Shown here one piece after another: positions 1-5,217 of a stretch of DNA of 7,569 bases (position 1 is its first letter; the number at the start of each line of letters is the position of its first letter). Source of the DNA: Gammaproteobacteria bacterium (GTDB taxonomy: Bacteria; Pseudomonadota; Gammaproteobacteria; Pseudomonadales; Halieaceae). The DNA lies in the NCBI GenBank assembly GCA_029859085.1, contig JAOUDU010000118.1:1-7569 (forward strand), written 5' to 3'. The notes below the pieces were generated by a model that did no database searches, had not been told where the DNA came from, and was given only the letters and a program-made list of their open reading frames with translations. The translations under genes were made by a program, and so were the position numbers.

Positions 1-120
1 CGGCCATGTTGCGGCCGTGGGTGGTCGTTTTGGAGCGATAATCTGGCATGGTTAGCTACCGTGTGCGGGGCCGGCTTTCGCAGGTTACCCATGAGCAAAA
101 AATAGGGAGGAAAGGATAGC

Positions 121-144
121 AAAAAACGCGGGGGTTTAACCCGC
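121..144 (-). terminator. Rho-independent terminator (minus strand)
   Basis: On the minus strand a GCGGG stem (144-140) and a CCCGC stem (132-128) enclose a 7-nt loop, and a six-T run (126-121) follows one base later. This is the usual GC stem plus U-tract of an intrinsic terminator. It faces the same way as argA but lies about 380 nt beyond the argA stop. It could end the arg operon transcript or a separate RNA from the hairpin region. The opposite strand has As before the stem but no T run after it, so it is read as unidirectional. Confidence 0.65.
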
Positions 145-258
145 AATATTTTCCCCGACGCGGTAACGGGATATAACCTTTCAGCAGGCCGTTCGCTCGG
201 CTGATTACCCGAAAATCCAGGTATGCGAGATACCCTCTTCCTTTCTGTTCCAGCCAAC

Positions 259-331
259 GGCTCCGACCGGGAAAGCTTTTTCGCTGGCTTCCCCGATACT
301 CGCCATCAAAAAAGCTTTCCCGGCCGGAGCC
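259..331 (-). repeat. Large stem-loop 1 (23-bp inverted repeat)
   Basis: Positions 259-281 and 309-331 are inverted repeats pairing at 22 of 23 positions, with a 27-nt loop. The only mismatch is A266 against C324. In a minus-strand transcript this becomes a G-U wobble, so that RNA would pair along the full stem, whereas a plus-strand RNA would have an A-C mismatch. Inside the loop, TGGC (285-288) can pair with GCCA (302-305). The loop carries GCTTCCCCGATACTCGC (287-303), whose exact reverse complement sits in the loop of the neighbouring hairpin. The stem bases are unrelated to that hairpin's stem. There is no T run after the stem, so it is not a standard terminator. Confidence 0.85.
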
Positions 332-391
332 TTGATCCCGGCATTTAGCCGTGACATTGGTCTGGTTGATAGCCGAAACGAGGGTTTGGGT

Positions 392-448
392 GGCAGGGGT
401 GCAATTCGTCAGCGAGTATCGGGGAAGCGGGCGAATTGCACCCCTGCC
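392..448. repeat. Large stem-loop 2 (17-bp perfect inverted repeat)
   Basis: GGCAGGGGTGCAATTCG (392-408) and its exact reverse complement (432-448) flank a 23-nt loop. The loop contains GCGAGTATCGGGGAAGC (412-428), the reverse complement of the loop core of stem-loop 1. The stem differs completely from stem-loop 1. The element lies 73 nt past the argA stop. No T run follows on either strand, so a plain intrinsic terminator is unlikely. It could belong to a dispersed family of intergenic palindromes or to a structured RNA. Confidence 0.85.
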
Positions 449-521
449 GGCCGAGCCCGCTAGCCTCACTTACGATCAATATCGCGGACCCTGCCGTGAA
501 CAAGCTGGCGGGTTTGCTCGC

Positions 522-1826
522 CTACAGCGCCTTGAAGAACACCTTGGAATTGCGCTGCAGGTTGTACAGGGCCTGCTTCCGGTTGGGGAGTGCGTCGCGG
601 GATCTCTCCACAAAACCCTGCTCGATAAACCAGTGGGCGGTCTGCGTCGTGAGCACGAATACCCGGTCCAGGCCCTGCCGCCTGGCCTCCTGTTCCAGTT
701 CGATGAGCAGGCGCTGGCCGCGCCGGCCGCCGCGGTAATCGGGGTGGGAGACGATGCAGGCGATTTCCCCGCAACCCTCCTCGGCGAACGGGTACAGCGC
801 GGCGCAGGCGATGATGCGACGGTCGCGCTCGAGCAGGCGGAACTGCCGGATCTCCGTCTCCAGCAGCTCGCGGGAGCGCTTCACCAGCACGCCCTGCTGT
901 TCCAGCGGCTGGATCAGTTCGAGGATACCGCCGACGTCATCGATATTGGCCTCCCGGGCCTGTTCGTAATTGTCGTTGGCAACCAGGGTGCCGCTGCCAT
1001 CGTGGGTGAACAGCTCCTCGAGCAGGGCGCAGTCGTTGTTGTAGCTGATGATATGGCTGCGCTGCACCCCCGCCAGGCAGGCGCTGCGGGCAGCGTGCAG
1101 CAGGGAGGCCTGGTCGGGGTCGGAAATTTCCAGGCGGCCGACATCGCCGACCGTACACTGCCGGATGAGGTTGCCGGCGGCGTCACATACTCCCTCCGCT
1201 CCGCCGAACATGATGAGCTTGTCGGCGCCGATGGCCGACGCGCATTGCACCGCGATGTCCTCCAGGCCGAGGCTGAAGATTTCACCGGTGGGGGAGTAGC
1301 CCAGCGGCGAGAGCAGGACGATGGAACCCTCCGCCAGCTGGCGGCGGATTCCGGTGACGTCGATCCTGCGCACCTTGCCGGTATGATGGAAATCGACGCC
1401 GTCCACCACCCCGATCGGCCGCGCGGTAACAAAATTGCCGGAACATACGCGGATTTGCGATCCCTGCATCGGTGAATTCGGCAGGCCCATGGATAACAGG
1501 GCCTCGATCTGGGCCCGCAGGGAGCCGGCCGCATCCTTCACATGTTCCAGTGCGGCGTTATCGGTGATCCGCATGCCGTCGTGGAAGGCGGTCTCCAGCC
1601 CCGCCCGCTCCAGGCGCTGGGCAATCTGCGGTCGCGAACCGTGAATCAGCACCAGCCGCACGCCCAGGCTGTTGAGCAGCGCGATATCGTGGAAGATGAC
1701 CGCGAAGTTGTCGTGCAGCGCAACCTCGCCCCCCAGCATCAGCACAAAGGTCTTGCCCCGGTGCGCGTTGATGTAGGGAGCGGTGTTCCTCAACCAGCGA
1801 ATATTGGCCCGGCCCGGCGTTGTCAC
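522..1826 (-). CDS. argA: Amino-acid N-acetyltransferase (N-acetylglutamate synthase)
   Basis: ArgA transfers acetyl from acetyl-CoA to the amino group of glutamate, the committed cytoplasmic step of arginine synthesis, and in this family is normally feedback-inhibited by arginine. The 434-residue product has the classical two-domain layout. An N-terminal amino-acid-kinase-like domain spans about residues 15-275, with LVLIHGSRPQI near 59-69 and IVLLSPLGYSPTGEIF near 169-184. A C-terminal GNAT acetyltransferase domain spans about 290-434, with YRGGRRGQRLL near 374-384 and FVLTTQTAHWF near 399-409. Length matches the Pseudomonas enzyme (about 432 residues). The start is taken as GTG at 1826 because GGAAG lies 5 nt upstream. 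An in-frame TTG at 1838 would add four residues but has no visible ribosome-binding site. It is the last gene of the minus-strand group, 103 nt after argE. Confidence 0.96.
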   Translation of the reverse strand: MTTPGRANIRWLRNTAPYINAHRGKTFVLMLGGEVALHDNFAVIFHDIALLNSLGVRLVLIHGSRPQIAQRLERAGLETAFHDGMRITDNAALEHVKDAAGSLRAQIEALLSMGLPNSPMQGSQIRVCSGNFVTARPIGVVDGVDFHHTGKVRRIDVTGIRRQLAEGSIVLLSPLGYSPTGEIFSLGLEDIAVQCASAIGADKLIMFGGAEGVCDAAGNLIRQCTVGDVGRLEISDPDQASLLHAARSACLAGVQRSHIISYNNDCALLEELFTHDGSGTLVANDNYEQAREANIDDVGGILELIQPLEQQGVLVKRSRELLETEIRQFRLLERDRRIIACAALYPFAEEGCGEIACIVSHPDYRGGRRGQRLLIELEQEARRQGLDRVFVLTTQTAHWFIEQGFVERSRDALPNRKQALYNLQRNSKVFFKAL

Positions 1827-1845
1827 GATATCTTCCAAGTTATTG

Positions 1846-1865
1846 ATTAATAGTAAGTTATTAAT
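1846..1865. promoter_or_regulatory. 20-bp AT-rich inverted repeat upstream of argA
   Basis: ATTAATA (1846-1852) and TATTAAT (1859-1865) are perfect inverted 7-mers separated by 6 nt. The repeat lies 19 nt upstream of the argA GTG, in the only sizeable gap of the operon. The octamer AAGTTATT also occurs twice here on the plus strand (1837-1844 and 1855-1862), 18 nt apart. The size, symmetry and AT content recall an ArgR operator, but the TGAAT/ATTCA core of the enterobacterial ARG box is absent. It could equally be a weak AU-rich RNA hairpin in the argA leader. No convincing sigma-70 promoter was found in the gap. Confidence 0.35.
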
Positions 1866-1929
1866 GGTCAGTCGCTAAGGGTACCGAAAGCCGGCCGGAA
1901 TACCTAATGGCAATAATGCACAGGCCCGG

Positions 1930-3090
1930 TCAGGCGCCCTGGAGGCAGTAGTGGCGAATGCACTGCTGCAGCAGCGCGATACAGGGCTGGATCTGGTCCA
2001 GTTCCAGGTATTCGTCGGGCTGGTGCGCCCGGTCGATGGAGCCGGGACCCATGACGATGGTTTCCATTCCCAGCGCCTGCAGGAACGGCGCCTCGGTGGC
2101 GAAGGCCACCGCCTCGGCCCGGTGACCCGTGAGGCGCTCGGCCAGGCGTACCAGCTCACTGTCGGCCGCCTGCTCGAAGGGCGCGATATCCTTGACCAGG
2201 GAGCGCAGTTCGATGTCCAGCGCGCGTTGCTGCGCAATCGCGGCCAGGCGCCCGGCGATTTCCTCGCGCACCGCCTGGTTGTCGCCGCCGGGTGTCATGC
2301 GCAGGTCGAAATGCAACTCGGCCCGGCCGCAGATGCGGTTGGGGCTGTCGCCGCCGTGAACGCAGCCCAGGTTGAGGGTGGGCGAGGCCACCGCGAAGAA
2401 GTCATTGTGAAAGCGCTCGCGCAGCTGTGACCGGTAGCTCATCAGGTCGCCCATCACCGCGTGCATGCCTTCCAGTGCGCTGTTGCCGAGTTCCGGGTTG
2501 GAGGAGTGGCCCGCCCGCCCGGTAATCCTCACCGCCTCCATCATGATGCCCTTGTGCATGCGCACCGGCACCAGGGAGGTGGGCTCGCCAATGATGGCCG
2601 CCCGGGCCCTGGGCCATCCCGCCGCCACCAGCGCGCGGGCGCCATTCATCGAACTCTCCTCGTCGGCGGTGGCCAGCAGGATCAGTGGCTGCTTCAGGGG
2701 GGTGTCGCGGAAGGCCTGCGCCGCGGCGATGGCCAGCGGGAAAAAGCCTTTCATGTCGGTGCTGCCCAGGCCGTAGAGCCGGTGGTCGCGCTCGCTCAAG
2801 CCCAGGGGGTCGCTCTGCCAGCGGCCCTCGTCGAAGGGCACGGTGTCGGTGTGGCCCGCCAGCACCAGGCCTCCCGGGCCGCTGCCCAATGTCGCCACCA
2901 GGTTCGCCTTGCTGCCATCGGCGGTCACCGCCTGTATCTCGGTGCGAAAGCCCAGGTCTTCGAGCCAGCCCGCCAGCAGGTCGATCACCGCGCGGTTGCC
3001 CTGGTCCCAGCGCGGATCGGTGGAGCTGACAGAGGGTGTTGCTACCAACTGCCGCAGTTGCCTGATGATAGAGCTGCTGGAATGGGGCAT
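1930..3090 (-). CDS. argE: Acetylornithine deacetylase
   Basis: ArgE hydrolyses N2-acetylornithine to ornithine and acetate in the cytoplasm, the fifth step of linear arginine synthesis. It is a two-metal (zinc or cobalt) M20-family peptidase homologue. The 386-residue product shows every expected metal or catalytic position: His80 and Asp82 in GHTDTVPFD, Asp112 in GSTDMKGF, Glu144 and Glu145 in TADEESSMNG, Glu169 in IIGEPTSL, and His356 in IDRAHQPDE. This numbering is almost identical to E. coli ArgE (383 residues). The dimerisation domain should fall at about 180-290. ATG at 3090 is supported by AGGAG four bases upstream, overlapping the pit stop codon 7 nt away, so translation is probably coupled to pit. 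Succinyl-diaminopimelate desuccinylase (DapE) is the main alternative, but overall sequence and the argA neighbour favour ArgE. Confidence 0.95.
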   Translation of the reverse strand: MPHSSSSIIRQLRQLVATPSVSSTDPRWDQGNRAVIDLLAGWLEDLGFRTEIQAVTADGSKANLVATLGSGPGGLVLAGHTDTVPFDEGRWQSDPLGLSERDHRLYGLGSTDMKGFFPLAIAAAQAFRDTPLKQPLILLATADEESSMNGARALVAAGWPRARAAIIGEPTSLVPVRMHKGIMMEAVRITGRAGHSSNPELGNSALEGMHAVMGDLMSYRSQLRERFHNDFFAVASPTLNLGCVHGGDSPNRICGRAELHFDLRMTPGGDNQAVREEIAGRLAAIAQQRALDIELRSLVKDIAPFEQAADSELVRLAERLTGHRAEAVAFATEAPFLQALGMETIVMGPGSIDRAHQPDEYLELDQIQPCIALLQQCIRHYCLQGA

Positions 3091-3097
3091 CGGGCTC

Positions 3098-4378
3098 CTA
3101 GAAAGCGAAAATAACCTTGAATGTGAAGAAGAATATCACCGCCAGTGCGGCCCCGGCGGGCAGGGTAATCAACCAGGACATGAAAATAGAGCCGATGACG
3201 CGGGCGTTCAGGGCGGCGATACCGCGGGCGAAGCCCACTCCCAGCACCGCCCCCACCAGGGTGTGGGTGGTGGAGATAGGCAGGCCGGTGGCGGACGCGA
3301 TCACGACTGTTCCGGCCGCCCCGAGCTCGGCGGCAAAACCCCGGCTGGGGGTGAGCTCGGTGATCTTGCGACCCACCGTGGCAATCACTTTCCAGCCATA
3401 GGTGGCCAGGCCCACCACTATGCCTAACGCCCCCACCATCAGGATCCACCCGGGCATCGCGGATTGTGCGGAGATGACGCCGCCGGACTGTATCGTACTG
3501 GCCACCGCAGCCAGCGGCCCCACCGCGTTGGCCACGTCGTTGGAGCCGTGGGCAAAGGCCATGGAGCAGGCCGTAAACACCATCAGCACGGCAAACACCC
3601 GTTCCACGCTGTAGAACCGGTTCTGCTCATTGTGTACTTCCTTGATCCGCCGCATCAGCAGGGCGCCAAACCCCGCCACGAGCAGGCCGATCAGTGCCGA
3701 TGCCAGCGCGGCGTTGGCGAACTCGCCGCCCAATCCCATATCCAGTTTCACCCCGACGTTTTTCAGTCCCTTGAGCAGGGTGACCATGGCAATCATGAAG
3801 CCCACCAGCCACATGTACACAGGGATAATGCGCTTGGCCCGGTGGAAGGGGTCGTCCGTATCCAGGATCAGGTACTTCACGCTCATGAACAGGCTGTAGG
3901 AGACAATGCCGGCAATCACCGGTGACACCACCCAGCTCGCCGCAATACCACCCACCTTCTCCCAGTGGATGGCGTCGACCGAGATTCCAACCGCGGCGAA
4001 GCCGACGATGGCGCCGACGATGGAGTGGGTGGTGGAAACAGGCCAGCCCTGCAAGCTGGCGATCATCAGCCAGGTGGCCGCCGCCAGCAGCGCCGACAGC
4101 ATACCGTACACCATCAGTTCGGGATGACCCGCCATCACCTCCGGGTCGATGATGCCCTGGCGGATTGTCGAGGTCACCTCCCCTCCGGCCAGGTAGGCGC
4201 CGAGGAATTCAAATACCATGGCGATACAGATCGCCTGGGTGATGGTCAGGGCGCGGGAGCCCACCGATGTGCCCATCGCGTTGGCCACATCATTGGCGCC
4301 GATACCCCAGGCCATGAAAAAGCCGAACAGGCAGGCCAGGGCCAGGAACAGTGTCCCGTGCTGGGCGATAACTTCCAT
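3098..4378 (-). CDS. Inorganic phosphate transporter, PiT/PHO4 family
   Basis: This inner-membrane symporter takes up inorganic phosphate with a cation. The 426-residue protein is strongly hydrophobic, with roughly ten to twelve membrane segments, and shows the family's internal duplication. GANDVANAMG (27-36) is matched by GSNDVANAVG (278-287), and STTHSIVGA (115-123) by STTHTLVGA (369-377). A charged cytoplasmic-type loop lies at about 242-260. The first repeat (GANDVANAMGTSVGS, then TIRQGIID at 71-78) looks closer to eukaryotic PiT/SLC20 carriers than to E. coli PitA, suggesting sodium coupling, though sequence alone does not settle this. ATG at 4378 follows AGGAA, which overlaps the DUF47 stop codon 10 nt upstream. 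The pairing with a DUF47 gene is typical of bacterial Pit systems. Family confidence is high; ion specificity is not. Confidence 0.94.
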   Translation of the reverse strand: MEVIAQHGTLFLALACLFGFFMAWGIGANDVANAMGTSVGSRALTITQAICIAMVFEFLGAYLAGGEVTSTIRQGIIDPEVMAGHPELMVYGMLSALLAAATWLMIASLQGWPVSTTHSIVGAIVGFAAVGISVDAIHWEKVGGIAASWVVSPVIAGIVSYSLFMSVKYLILDTDDPFHRAKRIIPVYMWLVGFMIAMVTLLKGLKNVGVKLDMGLGGEFANAALASALIGLLVAGFGALLMRRIKEVHNEQNRFYSVERVFAVLMVFTACSMAFAHGSNDVANAVGPLAAVASTIQSGGVISAQSAMPGWILMVGALGIVVGLATYGWKVIATVGRKITELTPSRGFAAELGAAGTVVIASATGLPISTTHTLVGAVLGVGFARGIAALNARVIGSIFMSWLITLPAGAALAVIFFFTFKVIFAF

Positions 4379-4388
4379 GACTTGTTTC

Positions 4389-5069
4389 CTATTTGGCCAT
4401 CAGCACCTGCAGGCGGTCGCCCACGGCTTCGGCTTCGTCTGCCACATTACCCAGCAGCGACAGTATCTGATAGTAGAAGATCACGTCTACAGGAGGCAGT
4501 TCGCTCTCTATCCGGAATAACTGGGCCCGCAGCCCGGCGGCCATTTTGTCAGTGCGCCGCTCCATTTTGTCGAGCTCCTTCAACATGGCTTCCACCCGCT
4601 TGACCTCGCGTCCGCTGAAGCCCACTTCCAGCAGCTCGTCCAGCTCCTGGATGGCCAGCAGGGCCTGGCCTGCGGTCGCGGCGCAGGCCTCGGCAAACGC
4701 CAGCACGCTGTCCTGCATGGACTCGGGGAAGCACATATTGCGGCCCATGATGATAACTGCCACATCCCGCGCAGTGTTGGCCACGTTGTCCTGCATACTC
4801 ACCAGGCTGAGAAGGTCGGACCGCGGCACCGGAAGAAACAGGCTCTTGGGCAGGTGGCGGCGCACGGAGCGCTTGAGCTTGTCCGCGTCCCGCTCGGTCC
4901 GCTCGATTTCCTTGTGGACCGCTCCCGCCGTGTCCCAGTCCCCGGCAGTGGTGGCACGGATCAGGTCGGGCAGCAGCTGGACTGCCTGGTTGGCGATCTG
5001 CATATGCTCCTGGATGGGACCGATCGGAGACCGGCCGAACAGCTTACCGAGGATATTTGAGCCTGTCAT
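4389..5069 (-). CDS. DUF47 / PhoU-like Pit accessory protein (TIGR00153 family)
   Basis: This 226-residue soluble, mostly helical protein belongs to the DUF47 (PhoU_div) family, commonly encoded next to pit and thought to modulate Pit transport or signal phosphate status. Its exact biochemical role is not settled. Family-like segments are IERTERDADKLK (55-66), LFLPVPRSDLL (77-87), SMQDNVANTARD (91-102) and a C-terminal acidic helix, LLGNVADEAEAVGDRL (205-220). Like PhoU, it has acidic residues spaced along helices that could bind metal. The ATG at 5069 is chosen because GGAGG lies 6 nt upstream. An open extension to 5219 has no ribosome-binding site and would cross the promoter region. It is the first gene of the minus-strand operon and is followed by pit after 10 nt. 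Confidence 0.9.
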   Translation of the reverse strand: MTGSNILGKLFGRSPIGPIQEHMQIANQAVQLLPDLIRATTAGDWDTAGAVHKEIERTERDADKLKRSVRRHLPKSLFLPVPRSDLLSLVSMQDNVANTARDVAVIIMGRNMCFPESMQDSVLAFAEACAATAGQALLAIQELDELLEVGFSGREVKRVEAMLKELDKMERRTDKMAAGLRAQLFRIESELPPVDVIFYYQILSLLGNVADEAEAVGDRLQVLMAK

Positions 5070-5106
5070 TGTCCGCCTCCATCGATGGTGCTTGCTTGCC
5101 AACGCC

Positions 5107-5135
5107 AGTTTATGGACAAAACCGCCGGTTGTCAT
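5107..5135 (-). promoter_or_regulatory. Candidate sigma-70 promoter for the DUF47-pit-arg operon
   Basis: On the minus strand ATGACA (5135-5130, five of six matches to TTGACA) is followed after 17 nt by TAAACT (5112-5107, four of six matches to TATAAT). Transcription would start near 5100, giving a leader of about 30 nt before the DUF47 ATG at 5069. The -35 element lies inside the Pho-box-like repeat. The spacing is ideal, but the -10 match is only moderate. Confidence 0.4.
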
Positions 5136-5147
5136 AAAGTTGTCGCG
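5129..5147 (+). promoter_or_regulatory. Pho-box-like direct repeat (candidate PhoB site)
   Basis: TTGTCAT (5129-5135) and TTGTCGC (5140-5146) are direct repeats exactly 11 bp apart, separated by AAAG. This is the arrangement of the PhoB-binding Pho box, whose E. coli consensus is two CTGTCAT-like heptamers 11 bp apart. About 14 of 19 positions agree. It sits between two divergent genes, one group of which encodes phosphate uptake. It reads toward the ATPase gene but overlaps the proposed -35 of the DUF47-pit operon. That placement suits repression of pit by PhoB, a type of regulation reported in Sinorhizobium for orfA-pit. Confidence 0.5.
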
Positions 5148-5158
5148 ATTGTTCCACT

Positions 5159-5186
5159 TTGAGAGCTGCGCGGTACTGACTGAAAT
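5159..5186 (+). promoter_or_regulatory. Candidate sigma-70 promoter for the GspE-type ATPase gene
   Basis: TTGAGA (5159-5164, five of six matches to the -35 consensus) is followed after 16 nt by TGAAAT (5181-5186, four of six matches to the -10 consensus). The predicted start near 5193 leaves a short leader before ATG 5218 or 5242. The Pho-box-like repeat ends about 12 nt upstream of this -35. This is a pattern match only. Confidence 0.3.
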
Positions 5187-5217
5187 CAAAATGGAGACGC
5201 GCCGGTGGTGTGATAGC

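Larger units (their letters stand above)
1..521. other. Non-coding region downstream of argA
   Basis: No reading frame here looks like a real protein. The longest open frame, on the minus strand at 56-469, has low-complexity content, no recognisable family and runs through both arms of the two large hairpins. The stretch from about 100 to 400 is visibly more AT-rich than the coding DNA. What it holds is structural: an intrinsic terminator on the minus strand (121-144), a 23-bp-stem hairpin (259-331) and a 17-bp-stem hairpin (392-448). Because argA reads leftward into it, the region is either a long argA 3' untranslated region or a separate small-RNA or repeat locus. No tRNA-like cloverleaf was seen. 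Confidence 0.7.

Noticed and set aside
12..31. Possible plus-strand terminator CGGCC/GGTCG followed by TTTT
   Set aside because: It is a five-pair stem containing a G-U pair with a short T run at the window edge, and no gene leading into it is visible. Too weak to report.
220..234. Small hairpin GGTAT-GCGAG-ATACC, whose loop shares GCGAG with the 17-nt core
   Set aside because: Only five loop bases are shared and the following bases diverge, so a third copy of the element is not supported.
259..448. Integron attC sites as an explanation for the two hairpins
   Set aside because: The RYYYAAC and GTRRRRY-type core boxes expected at attC ends are not in the right places, there is no cassette gene between the hairpins, and their stems are long and nearly perfect, unlike attC stems.
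56..469. 137-codon minus-strand frame in the non-coding region
   Set aside because: It reads through both arms of the two hairpins, so its sequence is dictated by the palindromes. It shows no recognised family or plausible coding character.
503..524. Short GGCG/CGCC hairpin just after the argA stop
   Set aside because: Four base pairs with no T run after it, so it does not qualify as a terminator.
351..1475. 374-codon open frame on the plus strand
   Set aside because: It lies mostly antisense to argA and has low-complexity Gly/Ala/Asp/Gln-rich content, as expected for an opposite-strand shadow in GC-rich DNA.
4546..5217. Upstream extension of the ATPase reading frame, antisense to the DUF47 gene
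   Set aside because: It would overlap a well-supported gene on the other strand and cross the promoter region. The extension is Ser/Arg-rich with no domain, and the family starts near 5218-5254.
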